This document shows positions 8,330 to 17,741 of a stretch of 64,000 bases of DNA, one piece after another. The DNA is taken from positions 62,001 through 126,000 of the forward strand of contig NZ_FRDF01000009.1 in the NCBI RefSeq assembly GCF_900143235.1. Direction: 5' to 3'. The notes beneath the pieces were generated by a model, which was not told where the DNA came from, did no database searches, and was given only the letters and a program-made list of their open reading frames with translations. The number at the start of each line of letters is the position of its first letter. Position 1 is the first letter of the stretch. A program made the position numbers and the translations under genes. The stretch is from Erythrobacter sanguineus (lineage in GTDB: Bacteria > Pseudomonadota > Alphaproteobacteria > Sphingomonadales > Sphingomonadaceae).

Positions 8330-8753
8330 TTTCTCTCCCTTTCCTGCGCCGAACGGGGCGGTGCGCGCCTCGCCGAAAATGCTCGGTCCGGTCCCCCGGA
8401 GCCGAGGCACGAGGCCTCTGTGCGCACGGCTGCAATCTTATCCTGTTTTGCTGCCTCGTCAATTTGTTGCGAGCGACTTGCAACGACGAGGCTTGGGACT
8501 TTTCTCCGCTTTCGCTATGTCCCGCAAAGGATGACGCAGGATTGCCCATGAGAGTGCCCGACAGGGCTGCCGGATCGGTTGCTTTGTGCGCCGCGTTGCA
8601 TGGCGGCGCTGCGCCATCGGCGGCCGCGCGGAAGCCGGGCGCGGCAGACAAGACGCTGAAACCATACGTTGTTGCTGCGTGCGGCGCCATGGTTTCGGGG
8701 GCCTATCCCGCTGGCGGCACCCGGCCCTGATGCCAGCCCGGCCATTGTCCCCC
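8330..8753. other. intergenic region, no confident gene
   Basis: About 420 bp between divergent genes, so promoters for both the NTF2-like lipoprotein and the rimB-rimK pair must lie here. A 61-codon open frame (8548-8730, plus) exists, but it has no recognisable domain and an unremarkable start. I see no strong palindrome or consensus promoter. Confidence 0.4.
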
Positions 8754-9197
8754 ATGCCTGGCACCGTGCTCGGCTGGCGCGAACTGGTCAGCCTGCCCGA
8801 GCTTGGCCTTGCGGGTATCCCGGCAAAGATCGACACCGGTGCGCGCACGTCCTCGCTCCACGCCGAAGTGCTCGATGATTTCACCCGCGACGGGCAACGC
8901 CTCGTGCGCTTCGCGGTGGACTGGGGCGGCCAGCGCCATTGCTGCGAAGCGGTGCATGTCGATCTGCGCGGCATCACCAGTTCCAATGGCGAAAAGCAGG
9001 AACGTTTTGTCATCAAGACGCCGCTGATGATCGGTAATCTCACCTTCCGGGCGGAGCTCAGCCTCGCGGACCGTTCCCAGATGCAATTTCCGATGCTGAT
9101 CGGGCGCACCGCACTCAGGCGTCGTTTCGTCGTCGATAGCGGTCATTCGTGGCTGCAATCGGGTGGAAATGCGGATATGGGGCCGGGCCGCCGGTAG
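8754..9197 (+). CDS. rimB: RimK-associated ATP-dependent zinc protease / retropepsin-like protease (PF05618)
   Basis: About 147 residues. LGWRELVSLPELGLAGIPAK followed by the IDTGARTSSLHA motif, whose Asp-Thr-Gly is aspartic-protease-like, then PMLIGRTALRRRFVVD is the signature of the family found next to rimK. In Pseudomonas such a protein works with RimK, which adds glutamates to ribosomal protein S6. The start may be 8754 or 8730, eight codons earlier; neither has a strong ribosome-binding site. rimK follows 24 bp downstream, supporting joint function. Confidence 0.85.
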   Translation: MPGTVLGWRELVSLPELGLAGIPAKIDTGARTSSLHAEVLDDFTRDGQRLVRFAVDWGGQRHCCEAVHVDLRGITSSNGEKQERFVIKTPLMIGNLTFRAELSLADRSQMQFPMLIGRTALRRRFVVDSGHSWLQSGGNADMGPGRR

Positions 9198-9221
9198 ATC
9201 GCCGGACTTGAAAGGTACTTC

Positions 9222-10127
9222 ATGAAAATCGCGATGCTGGCGCGCAACGCCAATCTCTATTCGCACCGGCGCCTGAAGGAGGCCGCCGAGGCGCGTGGCC
9301 ATGAATTCGACATTCTCAACACGCTGCGCTGCACGGTGCATATCGCCAGCCACCGCCCGCAGGTGTTTTATAATGGTGAACCAGTACCCGCCTATGACGC
9401 GGTGATCCCGCGGATCGGGGCCTCGATCACCAATTATGGCCTTGCGATCCTGCGCCAGTTCGAAATGCGCGGGTGCTGGCCGCTTAATGAAAGCGTCGCC
9501 ATCGGTCGCAGCCGCGACAAGCTGCGGTCCTTGCAGATCCTCGCCAAGCACGGGCTGGGGCTGCCGCTGACGGCCTATGCCAATGATCCTAAGCAGGCCG
9601 AGGAAATCATCCGCGCCGTCAAAGGCCCGCCGGTGGTGATCAAGCTGATCGAGGGGACGCAGGGCATCGGCGTGGTGCTGGCCGAAACCATGAGCAGCGC
9701 CAAATCGGTGATCGAGGCGTTTCGCGGGGCGAACGTCAACATCCTCGTGCAGGAATTCATCAAGGAAGCCGGCGGCACCGATATCCGCGCGCTGGTGGTG
9801 GGCGGCAAGGTGGTCGCGGCGATGAAGCGCACCGGCGCGGCGGATGATTTCCGTTCCAACCTCCACCGTGGCGGCAGCGCGCAGGTGATCAAGATCACAC
9901 CGGAAGAACGATCAACCGCGGTGCGCGCGGCCAAGCGCATGGGGCTGAACGTGTGCGGGGTGGACATGCTGCGCAGCAATCACGGCCCGGTGATCATGGA
10001 GGTCAATTCCTCCCCTGGCCTCGAAGGCATCGAAAGCGCGACCGGCAAGGATATCGCCGGCCAGATCATCGATTTCATCGCGGCGAACGCAAAGGACGGG
10101 CAGACCAAGACCAAGGGGCGGGGGTAG
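9222..10127 (+). CDS. rimK: ribosomal protein S6--L-glutamate ligase RimK
   Basis: A 301-residue ATP-grasp ligase that adds glutamate residues to the C-terminus of ribosomal protein S6. [18 protein letters not shown], the [13 protein letters not shown] segment, the ATP-grasp core [38 protein letters not shown], and the metal-binding [14 protein letters not shown] are all characteristic and intact. It directly follows the RimK-associated protease gene. The rpsF gene for S6 lies 3.5 kb downstream on the other strand. Confidence 0.95.
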   Translation: MKIAMLARNANLYSHRRLKEAAEARGHEFDILNTLRCTVHIASHRPQVFYNGEPVPAYDAVIPRIGASITNYGLAILRQFEMRGCWPLNESVAIGRSRDKLRSLQILAKHGLGLPLTAYANDPKQAEEIIRAVKGPPVVIKLIEGTQGIGVVLAETMSSAKSVIEAFRGANVNILVQEFIKEAGGTDIRALVVGGKVVAAMKRTGAADDFRSNLHRGGSAQVIKITPEERSTAVRAAKRMGLNVCGVDMLRSNHGPVIMEVNSSPGLEGIESATGKDIAGQIIDFIAANAKDGQTKTKGRG

Positions 10128-10198
10128 GGCAAACCCTTTGGCTGGTGTTACCCCTCGTCAAACACAGGGTGACGAACAGGGGGGGGGTGACTAAATCC

Positions 10199-10966
10199 CT
10201 AGGCGTTCCGCGCCATCAGCCCGCCATCGACGGGGATTGCCACCCCGGTGATGTAACTCGCCGCCGGCAGCACCAGCGACAGGGTGATGTGCGCCACCTC
10301 CTCCGGCTCGCCATAGCGTTTGAGCGCCGTGCGGCGTTTGGCGAAGATCGTCTTGTGTTCGTCTGCCACGCCGTCGGTCATCGCGGTGCGGATCGGGCCG
10401 GGGCAGATGCAGTTGGCGGTGATGCCTTCCGGGCCAAGATCGACCGCAAGGCCGCGTGTCAGCCCGACAACGGCGGTCTTGGCCGCGACATAGGGCGTAT
10501 CGCCCGGGGTCGCGCCAAGGCCTTCGGTGCTGGCGATGTTGACGATCCGCGCCGCGTCGCTCTGCCGCAGCCATGGCAGGGCGGCGCGCACCATGCGCTG
10601 ATGCGCGGTCAGCATGACTGCCAGCGCGCGGTGCCAGATATCTTCGTAAACCGGATTATCAAGCGCGCAGAAGCTCGACACACCGGCATTGTTGACGAGG
10701 ATATCGATCCCGCCAAAATCCGCAGCAATCTGTGCAACGACGCGGGCAAGCGCATCCCCATCCGCCACGTCGAGCGCATAGGCGCGGGCAGTGTCGCCGC
10801 ATTCCGCCGCAACCGCTGCGCAGGCCGACAGATCAATGTCGATCAGCGCAACCTGCGCGCCTTCGGCAGCGAATAATCTGGCAGTGGCGCGGCCCATGCC
10901 GCTGGCTGCGCCGGTGATGATCGCGACGCGTCCGGTGATCGAACGGGAACGGTTGGGATGTGACAC
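10199..10966 (-). CDS. SDR family NAD(P)-dependent oxidoreductase
   Basis: A 255-residue classical short-chain dehydrogenase. The cofactor motif TGAASGMG (about residues 18-25) with a following acidic IDID suggests NAD(H) preference. NNAG is present, and the catalytic Ser is in NIASTEG with Tyr and Lys in YVAAK. The C-terminal PVDGGLMA is typical. The start is GTG at 10966 with AAGGAA upstream on the minus strand. Substrate unknown. It stands alone, with a nine-G run (10179-10187) in the 70-bp gap after rimK. Confidence 0.87.
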   Translation of the reverse strand: MSHPNRSRSITGRVAIITGAASGMGRATARLFAAEGAQVALIDIDLSACAAVAAECGDTARAYALDVADGDALARVVAQIAADFGGIDILVNNAGVSSFCALDNPVYEDIWHRALAVMLTAHQRMVRAALPWLRQSDAARIVNIASTEGLGATPGDTPYVAAKTAVVGLTRGLAVDLGPEGITANCICPGPIRTAMTDGVADEHKTIFAKRRTALKRYGEPEEVAHITLSLVLPAASYITGVAIPVDGGLMARNA

Positions 10967-11120
10967 AAGGGGTTCCTTTTCGCACCGACGCTAGCCACCA
11001 CAAGCCCGCGCGTCACCCTGAACTTTGATCGCTGCTTCATGCCGTCTGGTTCAGGCCTGCGAAGGGGCAGGCAAGGGGCGACGAAACACCTTTCGCATCA
11101 CGGCAAGGAGTGAGCCACCA

Positions 11121-12557
11121 TCACCGGAACGGCGGTTCGTTGAAGGCGCGCAGTTTGCGGCTGTGCAACCGGTCGCCTTCGTCGCGCAGACGGGCGACAG
11201 CGACGATGCCGATCTGCAAGTGCGCGGCGATGGCTTCTTCGTAGAACTTGTTGGCCTGTCCGGGCAGCTTGATTTCGCCGTGCAGCGGCTTGTCCGAGAC
11301 ACACAGAAGCGTGCCATAGGGCACGCGGAAGCGATAGCCTTGCGTGGCGATGGTGGCGCTTTCCATCTCGATCGCAATCGCGCGGCTTTGCGAAAACCGC
11401 TTGGCCGAGGAGGAATAGCGCAGCTCCCAGTTGCGATCATCGGTGGTGACGACCGTGCCGGTGCGCATCCGCTGTTTCAGGTTGGCCCCCTGCACGCCCG
11501 AAACCTCCTCGGCCGCGCCGGCAAGCGCCTGCTGCACTTCGGCAATCGGCGGGATCGGCACTTCGGGCGGGAGCACGCAATCAAGCACGTGATCATCGCG
11601 CAGGTAAGCATGGGCGAGCACGAAGTCGCCGATCTTCTGGGTGGAACGAAGCCCGCCGCAATGGCCGATCATCATCCATGCATGGGGCCGCAGCACGGCA
11701 AGGTGATCGCAGATCGTCTTGGCGTTGGACGGGCCGACGCCGATATTCACCAGTGTGATCCCGCGCCCGTCCTCGCGGATCAGGTGATAGGCGGGCATCT
11801 GGTGCTTGCGCCACGCGGTGTCGTTGAGTTGATCCTGCGCCTGAAGGGTATTCTCGCGAATATCCAGCCCCGCCGCGCCGGTCAGCGCGACATAACCGTC
11901 TTTGCCGATCTGCTGCGCGCCCCAGTTCACGAATTCATCGACATAGCGGTGATAGTTGGTGAACAGGATGAAGTCCTGAAAATCGTTCACTTCGGTGCCG
12001 GTATAGTGCTTGAGCCGGGCCAGCGAGTAATCGGTGCGCAGGCCGTCGAACAGCGACAGCGGCATGTCCTGCGCTTCATCGAATTCGATCCCGTCAGCCA
12101 GCTCGTCACCGATCAGGGCAAGGTCGGTGGAGGGGAAATATTGCGCAATGTCCTGCGGCGCGATGCCGACCATCGCCGCCCCGGCCTCGCCATCGAGGAC
12201 ATAGGGGAAGGGGATTTCCTGCCGCGAACGCTCGATGCTCACATCGATCTCGTATTCGGTCGCGATCAGTTGCAGCTGTTCGGTCAGGTAGGAGGCGAAC
12301 AGATCGGGCCGGGTGATGGTGGTTGTGTAGGTGCCCGGCATTTCGAGCCTGCCGAAAGCGCGGCTGCGATCCTGCGGGCTGCCATTGCCGCCATAGCGCA
12401 GGGTGATCTGGGGGTAGGAATAGCTGCCATCCTCGCGCTTGCGCTGCGGGGGCAGGGTGCCGCTTTTGCCAAAGGCGATAACATCTTCGCGCAAGGCACT
12501 GACCGCCGCGTCGTAATGCTGCTGCAATTGGGCGAGGATGGTCGGAATATCGATCAT
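11121..12557 (-). CDS. amn: AMP nucleosidase
   Basis: A 478-residue enzyme that hydrolyses AMP to adenine and ribose 5-phosphate and so controls the adenylate pool. It has the N-terminal AMP-nucleosidase domain (YPQITLRYGG, SRAFGRLEMPGTY) and a C-terminal nucleoside-phosphorylase-like domain with NIGVGPSNAKTICDHLAVL, MIGHCGGL, and the ribose-binding IAIEMESATIATQGYRFRVP. Length matches the family. A large open frame on the opposite strand (11025-12728) is a high-GC shadow. Confidence 0.95.
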   Translation of the reverse strand: MIDIPTILAQLQQHYDAAVSALREDVIAFGKSGTLPPQRKREDGSYSYPQITLRYGGNGSPQDRSRAFGRLEMPGTYTTTITRPDLFASYLTEQLQLIATEYEIDVSIERSRQEIPFPYVLDGEAGAAMVGIAPQDIAQYFPSTDLALIGDELADGIEFDEAQDMPLSLFDGLRTDYSLARLKHYTGTEVNDFQDFILFTNYHRYVDEFVNWGAQQIGKDGYVALTGAAGLDIRENTLQAQDQLNDTAWRKHQMPAYHLIREDGRGITLVNIGVGPSNAKTICDHLAVLRPHAWMMIGHCGGLRSTQKIGDFVLAHAYLRDDHVLDCVLPPEVPIPPIAEVQQALAGAAEEVSGVQGANLKQRMRTGTVVTTDDRNWELRYSSSAKRFSQSRAIAIEMESATIATQGYRFRVPYGTLLCVSDKPLHGEIKLPGQANKFYEEAIAAHLQIGIVAVARLRDEGDRLHSRKLRAFNEPPFR

Positions 12558-12743
12558 GGCAGCAGCTTGTTCCTTTGTCGTTATCGTTCAGCGACAGGCT
12601 TTGGCCCGGTTACAGCCCTGTTTGCAAGGCAGACTGTGTACCACACGGCCTGTTTACAAGAAGGGCCGCGAGGATCGCATCCGATCCCCGCGCCCTTCCG
12701 CAAAATCTTGGCCGCAAGGCCGGTTTGATCAGGCCCGGCGGGC

Positions 12744-13361
12744 TTAATCCTCGCCGTCTTCCTCGCTGCGTTCTTCAAGCAGTTCGGCGGGGATTTCGCC
12801 CGGCTCAAGGCTGGTTTCGATGCGGGTGGCATCGACCTGTTCCTCGATCGCGCGCTGTTCATCTTCGAACATCTGCGCCAGCACGTCGACACCTTCGCTC
12901 TGCAGTTTGGCTTCGTCGTCCGAACGCGCGACATTGGCTTTCACCATGACGCGCACTTCGGGGTGCAGGGCGATGGTCACATCATGCATGCCGATATTCT
13001 TGATCGGTGCACCGAGGATCACCATGCGCTTGTCGATGTCGTGGCCCTGATCGGCAAGCCCGGCGACCATGTCGCGCACGCTGACCGAACCGTAAAGCTG
13101 CCCGGCGTTCGAAGCGGCGCGGATCAGCACCACTTGTGCGCCGGCAATCTTTTCGCCCTGCTTTTCAGCTTCGGCGCGGCGCTCGGCATTGTCTGCCTCC
13201 AGCCGGTCACGATTGGCCTCGAACACCTTCTTGTTGGCTTCGTTGGCGCGCAGGGCCTTCTTCTGCGGGAGCAGGAAGTTGCGCGCATAGCCGTCCTTCA
13301 CGGTGACAACGTCACCGATCGAGCCGAGCTTCTCGATGCGCTCAAGGAGAATGATATCCAT
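12744..13361 (-). CDS. rplI: 50S ribosomal protein L9
   Basis: bL9, 205 residues. The N-terminal signature [32 protein letters not shown] is followed by the long helix linker and the C-terminal domain ([30 protein letters not shown]). An acidic C-terminal extension of about 50 residues ([17 protein letters not shown] and a final SEEDGED) makes it longer than the 150-residue E. coli protein, as is usual in alphaproteobacteria. Last gene of the rpsF-rpsR-rplI operon. Confidence 0.96.
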   Translation of the reverse strand: MDIILLERIEKLGSIGDVVTVKDGYARNFLLPQKKALRANEANKKVFEANRDRLEADNAERRAEAEKQGEKIAGAQVVLIRAASNAGQLYGSVSVRDMVAGLADQGHDIDKRMVILGAPIKNIGMHDVTIALHPEVRVMVKANVARSDDEAKLQSEGVDVLAQMFEDEQRAIEEQVDATRIETSLEPGEIPAELLEERSEEDGED

Positions 13362-13374
13362 GGTCTTTCTCCTC

Positions 13375-13599
13375 TTACTTCACGATGAAGGGAAGCAGGC
13401 CGATCTGGCGTGCGCGCTTGATCGCCTTGGCGAGTTCGCGCTGCTTCTTGGCGGAAACGGCGGTGATGCGCGACGGCACGATCTTGCCACGTTCAGACAT
13501 GAAGCCCTGCAGCAGGCGCACGTCCTTGTAATCGATCTTGGGGGCATCCTTGGCCGCGAACGGGCAGGACTTGCGGCGGCGGAAAAACGGGCGGGCCAT
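13375..13599 (-). CDS. rpsR: 30S ribosomal protein S18
   Basis: A 74-residue bS18 that binds beside S6 in the platform of the small subunit. RRRKSCPF near the N-terminus, [19 protein letters not shown] and the basic [20 protein letters not shown] helix are diagnostic. The start overlaps the rpsF stop by one base (TGATG), so S6 and S18, which bind as a heterodimer, are translationally coupled. Confidence 0.97.
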   Translation of the reverse strand: MARPFFRRRKSCPFAAKDAPKIDYKDVRLLQGFMSERGKIVPSRITAVSAKKQRELAKAIKRARQIGLLPFIVK

Positions 13600-13964
13600 C
13601 AGTCGCGCTCCTCACGTTCGACGCGGCGCTTACGCTCGCGTTCGTTCTTGCGCATCATCACGCTCGGGCCTTCCTCGTGTTCTTCCACGCGGATGGTGAG
13701 GTAGCGGATGACGTCTTCGTTGATACGGGTCTGACGCTCAAGCTCGGCCACCACGTTGCCGGGTGCATCGATGTTGAGCATCACGAAATGCGCCTTGCGG
13801 TTGCGCTCGATCTTGTAGGCGAGCGACTTGAGGCCCCAGGTTTCTGTCTTGATGACCTTGCCACTGCCTGCCTCGATGATTTCGGTGGCTTGCGCCGCCA
13901 GCGCGTCAACCTGAGCCTGGCTCAGATCCTGACGCGCAAGGAAGATGTGCTCATAGAGCGCCAT
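13599..13964 (-). CDS. rpsF: 30S ribosomal protein S6
   Basis: A 121-residue bS6. [20 protein letters not shown], the [20 protein letters not shown] segment and LNRQ-like [23 protein letters not shown] identify it. The C-terminal tail after about residue 100 is strongly charged and ends VEREERD; in bacteria with RimK the S6 C-terminus is the site of glutamate addition. rimK is encoded about 3.5 kb away in this window. First gene of the operon; its promoter must lie in the 13965-14176 divergent gap. Confidence 0.96.
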   Translation of the reverse strand: MALYEHIFLARQDLSQAQVDALAAQATEIIEAGSGKVIKTETWGLKSLAYKIERNRKAHFVMLNIDAPGNVVAELERQTRINEDVIRYLTIRVEEHEEGPSVMMRKNERERKRRVEREERD

Positions 13965-14176
13965 CCGCGTATCCTTTCACTTTCCTGCCGATCGCTGGCT
14001 GATCCGTTCGGCTGAACGGGGCCCCTCCGGCTTTCTTCGATAATCGCGAGGGCGGTTCCCTTGCGAAGAGCGCGGCCCTTACAGCTTCCCGCGTCAATTG
14101 CAAGACTTGTCGGCGGGCAGGCGGAGGTGCAGGCGCGCAATCCGGTGCCAGCGATTCGCACCAGGGGAATGAAGAC

Positions 14177-15136
14177 ATGCCATCAGGTCTGGTTGCGCTG
14201 CTCGATGATATCACGGTGATTGCCAAGGCGGCATCGGCCTCGCTCGATGATGTCTCGGTTGCTGCGGGCAAGGCGGGCAGCAAGACCGCGGGCGTGGTGA
14301 TCGATGATGCGGCGGTGACGCCAAGCTATGTAACCGGCCTTTCTCCGGCGCGCGAATTGCCGATCATCTGGAAGATCACCAAGGGCAGTTTCAAGAACAA
14401 GCTGCTGATCCTGCTGCCCGGCGCCTTGCTGTTATCGGAATTTCTGCCCGGGGCGATCATCTGGCTGCTGATGCTGGGCGGGGCGTTTCTGAGCTATGAA
14501 GGCGCGGAAAAGGTGCTGGAAAAGCTGGGGCTGGGCAAACACGGCGCGACGCTGGAAGACGAAATCCGCGACCCGGTCGCGTTCGAAAACAAGCGGGTGG
14601 CGGGCGCAATCCGCACCGACCTGATCCTGTCAGCCGAAATCATGGCGATCACGCTGGCCGCGCTCGATCTGGATGTGTGGTGGGAACGCGGGCTGGCGCT
14701 GGCGCTGGTGGCGGTGGTGGTCACCGTGGCAGTTTATGGCACGGTGGCGGTGATCGTGAAGATCGATGATGTCGGGCTTTACCTTACGCAACAGGCCAAC
14801 GCGGCGAAACAGGCTGTCGGGCACTTTCTGCTGCGGTTCGTGCCAAAGCTGCTCACCTTCCTGTCGATTGTCGGCACCATCGCGATGCTGTGGGTCGGCG
14901 GCGGGATCATTGTTCACGGCACGCATGAAGTGGGTTTCCATGCGATCTACGATATTGTCCACGGCGCGGAATATGCGGCGGCGGCGATGACCGGCGCGGC
15001 AGGCAGCGTGGTCGGCGGCGTGCTGGGCTGGGTGACCTATGCGGCCCTATCGGCAGTGGTGGCGCTGGTGCTGGGCAGCGTTATCGCTCTTGTCCTGCAC
15101 AAAGTGCTGGGTGTCGGTAAAGCAGAAGGACACTAA
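14177..15136 (+). CDS. DUF808 (YedI-like) inner-membrane protein
   Basis: A 319-residue multi-pass protein. MPSGLVALLDDITVIAKAAS, the conserved DDVSVAAGKAG, VIDDAAVTP and YEGAEKVLEKL segments match the DUF808 family, in which YedI is the E. coli member; physiological role unknown. Around six hydrophobic segments occur between about residues 75 and 310. GGGGAA (about 14166) is a plausible ribosome-binding site. A GST gene starts ten bases after the stop, suggesting co-transcription. Confidence 0.85.
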   Translation: MPSGLVALLDDITVIAKAASASLDDVSVAAGKAGSKTAGVVIDDAAVTPSYVTGLSPARELPIIWKITKGSFKNKLLILLPGALLLSEFLPGAIIWLLMLGGAFLSYEGAEKVLEKLGLGKHGATLEDEIRDPVAFENKRVAGAIRTDLILSAEIMAITLAALDLDVWWERGLALALVAVVVTVAVYGTVAVIVKIDDVGLYLTQQANAAKQAVGHFLLRFVPKLLTFLSIVGTIAMLWVGGGIIVHGTHEVGFHAIYDIVHGAEYAAAAMTGAAGSVVGGVLGWVTYAALSAVVALVLGSVIALVLHKVLGVGKAEGH

Positions 15137-15146
15137 GCCTGATCGA

Positions 15147-15782
15147 ATGACGAAACCTGTTCTTCATACCTGCGCCCGTTCACGCGGCCTGCGCGCCACC
15201 TGGGCGGCGGAAGAGGCCGGCGTCGATATCGATCTCAGGATCCTGCCGTTCCCGCCGCGCTATCTGGCACCCGAATATCTCGACCTGAACCCGCTGGGCA
15301 CCGTGCCGCTGCTGGTGGACGGCGCAACGCGCCTGACCGAAAGCTGCGCCATCGCCCATTACCTCGCCACGCGAGAGGGTTACACCCCGCTCGCCATTGC
15401 GCCGGGCGAGGAGGATTATGGCGCGTATCTCGACTACACCTACCACGCCGACGCGACGATCACCTTCCCGCAGACGGTCTACATGCGCTTTGCCATCTTC
15501 GAGAAGGACAAGGGATGGGCCGAAGCCGGGCACGCCTATGCCAAGTGGTTTCACAAGCGCTTGGTCAAGGTCGAGCAGCGGCTTGAGGGCCGCGAATTCC
15601 TGTGCGCGGACCGCTTTACCGTGGCCGATATCTGCATCGGCTATGCGCTGGTCCTTGCCCAGAGTGTGGGGCTGGACGAGGGCGTGCCGCAAAGCCTCAA
15701 GGATTACCGCGCCCGCCTGACCGCCCGCCCTTCCTACCAGCGGGCCTTCACGCGTGAGGAAGAGGGCAGGAAGGCGCTCTAG
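15147..15782 (+). CDS. glutathione S-transferase family protein
   Basis: A 211-residue two-domain GST. The N-terminal thioredoxin-like domain contains NPLGTVPLLVDG with cis-Pro and the ESCAIAHYLA glutathione-contact motif. The all-helical C-terminal domain contains DRFTVADICIGYALV, the conserved N-capping/hydrophobic-staple region. Substrate unknown. The ATG at 15147 is used because the open frame upstream overlaps the DUF808 gene. Confidence 0.9.
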   Translation: MTKPVLHTCARSRGLRATWAAEEAGVDIDLRILPFPPRYLAPEYLDLNPLGTVPLLVDGATRLTESCAIAHYLATREGYTPLAIAPGEEDYGAYLDYTYHADATITFPQTVYMRFAIFEKDKGWAEAGHAYAKWFHKRLVKVEQRLEGREFLCADRFTVADICIGYALVLAQSVGLDEGVPQSLKDYRARLTARPSYQRAFTREEEGRKAL

Positions 15783-15851
15783 CCCCCTCGCCGCGGGTAA
15801 GGCCCGGAACGCCTGCCGGGGTTTGGATGCCGGGGATTGGGCGGGTTTCGG

Positions 15852-16769
15852 TCAACCAGCGATGCGGCCGAGAAATGCGGCGATGTGTCCGGTCAACTCG
15901 CGGTAGGCTGGTTGTTCAAGCGGCAGGTGCGAGCCGTTGCGCAATTCGACAAATGTTTTGCAGGCTTCGATCCGGTCAAAGGCCGCAAGGCTGATATCGG
16001 TCGGGGTCCAGGCATCGGCGCCGGGATGGACCAGCAGCAACGGGCAATCCAGCCTGAGCGATTGCGGCGCAAAGGCGTGCACTGTCCGGAAAAACCTGAT
16101 CGGCTTCCAGCTTGCGCCGATCAGCGGATCGGCCGAAAAATACCCGGCCATGCGCTTGTTCGCGCTCATCTTGGCAAGCGGCACTGCCAGCCTGAGCGGC
16201 AGCCTGATCTGGTCCAGAATGGCAGGGGCAAGCGCCATGCCCATGAGGCTGAGGCGCCCAAGCCAGCGCCACCGCGTGGCCTGAACGAAATTCCGGCCCA
16301 TTGAAGCATCGAGCAAGGTCGTTGCGATCACGCCGGCAACATTGGCGCTCTGCTGCGCGGCGAAGACGGAGGTCATCCCACCGAGCGAGAGGCCCATGAG
16401 CACGACCGGTTCGGCTTGTGCGTTGGCGATTTCGGCAATGACTTTCGGCCATTCGGCATAATCCCAGTCAAAAGTCGCAGACGGCGTGGTCAGACCGAAT
16501 CCCGGAAGATCGGGTGCGAGCACCCGCCAGCCCTGCTGTGCGATCGGTTCGGCAAAGGGGGCAAGAATGCGCCCGTTGCCGCCGCCGCCATGAACCAGAA
16601 TGACTGTGCCCCGGCAGGGCCCCACGGCCGCCCATTCGTCGATCCGGACATCATGCCCGCTAACCGGAACAAAGCGCTCGTCCGGCGTGGCTTTCAGATC
16701 AATGCCGAATTCCTCGGCAAGGATGGTTCGGTAGGCCGTCCACGAGGCCAGTTCGGAAAATGTCTGCAT
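15852..16769 (-). CDS. alpha/beta hydrolase
   Basis: About 305 residues from MQTFSELASW. HGGGGNGRI is the oxyanion-hole region, GLSLGGM the nucleophile elbow (Ser), a DAWTP segment supplies the acid, and NGSHLPLEQP the histidine. The fold matches carboxylesterase/lipase-like hydrolases; substrate unknown. It is divergent from a TetR-family regulator with only 46 bp between the start codons, so it is very likely the regulator's target. The longer open frame to 16958 runs antisense into the regulator and is not used. Confidence 0.85.
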   Translation of the reverse strand: MQTFSELASWTAYRTILAEEFGIDLKATPDERFVPVSGHDVRIDEWAAVGPCRGTVILVHGGGGNGRILAPFAEPIAQQGWRVLAPDLPGFGLTTPSATFDWDYAEWPKVIAEIANAQAEPVVLMGLSLGGMTSVFAAQQSANVAGVIATTLLDASMGRNFVQATRWRWLGRLSLMGMALAPAILDQIRLPLRLAVPLAKMSANKRMAGYFSADPLIGASWKPIRFFRTVHAFAPQSLRLDCPLLLVHPGADAWTPTDISLAAFDRIEACKTFVELRNGSHLPLEQPAYRELTGHIAAFLGRIAG

Positions 16770-16775
16770 GCGCGA

Positions 16776-16788
16776 ATTATTGAATAAT
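16776..16788. promoter_or_regulatory. candidate TetR operator in divergent hydrolase/tetR promoter
   Basis: ATTATTGAATAAT is a perfect inverted repeat of two 6-bp arms around a central G. It lies in a 46-bp AT-rich gap between the hydrolase and the TetR gene, seven bases upstream of the hydrolase start codon. Its place and symmetry suit an autoregulatory TetR operator. Confidence 0.55.
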
Positions 16789-16815
16789 CGCTCGATTTGT
16801 GAAACTCGGGTTCCC

Positions 16816-17439
16816 ATGCCCCGCCAAACCGCAGCCAGCCCCGCCAGAAAGCCCGCAAGACGGGCTGTGCAGGCGCGTTCGCGCAACACGGTCGAGGTCA
16901 TTCTTGAAGCTGCTGCTCGGATTTTGGCCGCCGATGGCTGGGCGGCCTTCAACACCAACGCGGTCGCCCGGATTGCCGGTGTGTCGATCGGATCGGTCTA
17001 CGAATATTTCGCCAACAAGGAGGCCATCCTCGACGTCTTGCTCGATCGTCACCTTGCCAGTGGTGAGGCGCAGATCGCAGGTCTGGCCGGGATTGCCTCC
17101 GATGCGCTTTCGCTCGATGAAATCGTCCGCTTGCTGGTCGAAGGCTTCATTGCCGTTCACCAAGACAATCCGAAGCTGCACCGGGTGCTTTCGGCAGAAG
17201 TGCCAATTTCAGATCGACAGCGTGATCGCATCAATCACATCCGCAGCCGGGCCATCGCCCTGCTGGCTGACCTGCTCAATGGAAGAGCCGCGCGCCCCCA
17301 GCTCAAGGCCGCGATGATGATCGATGCCGCAGACGCCCTGACCCATCGATGGTTCGTTGATGAACAAGGCGTCCCCGCGCGTCCCGATGAAATGACGCAG
17401 GAACTGCGGCAGATGCTGCGATCCTACCTCACGCAGTAA
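16816..17439 (+). CDS. TetR/AcrR family transcriptional regulator
   Basis: A 207-residue repressor-type protein. Basic N-terminal arm, then the HTH domain: VEVILEAAARILAADGWAAFNTNAVARIAGVSIGSVYEYFANKEAILD, with GVSIGSVYEYF the recognition-helix region. The C-terminal ligand-binding half (about residues 75-205) is helical and not assignable. The ATG at 16816 fits the basic arm; the frame's earlier ATG at 16768 overlaps the divergent gene's start. Probably autoregulated and controlling the neighbouring hydrolase. Confidence 0.9.
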   Translation: MPRQTAASPARKPARRAVQARSRNTVEVILEAAARILAADGWAAFNTNAVARIAGVSIGSVYEYFANKEAILDVLLDRHLASGEAQIAGLAGIASDALSLDEIVRLLVEGFIAVHQDNPKLHRVLSAEVPISDRQRDRINHIRSRAIALLADLLNGRAARPQLKAAMMIDAADALTHRWFVDEQGVPARPDEMTQELRQMLRSYLTQ

Positions 17440-17741
17440 AGCTGGCGGCCCCCCTGCAAGAAGATTGAACGGCTTGCGCAAGGCTGGCGAATGACAGCAA
17501 GGGGCGGCAGGCGCATTCCCGCTTCCGGCAGATCGGGGAATGAGGTTATCGGCAAGTTGGTGAAAAAGGCGCGGTGATGGGCGCAAGATCGCGCGATATG
17601 TGGTGCAGCGAAAGGCCGGAACCGGTCACCCAAAAGGCTGATGCAGGATCGGTTTGCGCGCTCATCCCACGTTCATGGGATGCTGCAAAGAATGATGGTG
17701 ACCATGCCTTGGGCTTTGGAAATGCAAGGAGATTGAGCCTG
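17440..17741. other. intergenic, no gene seen
   Basis: About 300 bp between the TetR gene and a secreted orphan. The open frame of the downstream gene extends back to 17574, but the extension has no signal peptide or recognisable domain and looks non-coding. I found no terminator with a T-run. Confidence 0.4.

Noticed and set aside
8548..8730. 61-codon plus-strand ORF ahead of rimB
   Set aside because: Ala/Gly-rich with no domain or convincing ribosome-binding site; could be real but I cannot support it.
10179..10187. Run of nine G residues after rimK
   Set aside because: A possible slippage or phase-variation tract, but it lies in a gap after the stop of rimK and near the 3' end of a convergent gene, where length change would affect nothing obvious.
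11025..12728. 567-codon open frame on the plus strand
   Set aside because: Fully antisense to amn, with low-complexity GC-driven sequence and no domain; a shadow frame.
12710..12735. Possible terminator after rplI
   Set aside because: Only a 4-bp GGCC stem with a short T-rich stretch on the minus strand; too weak to call.
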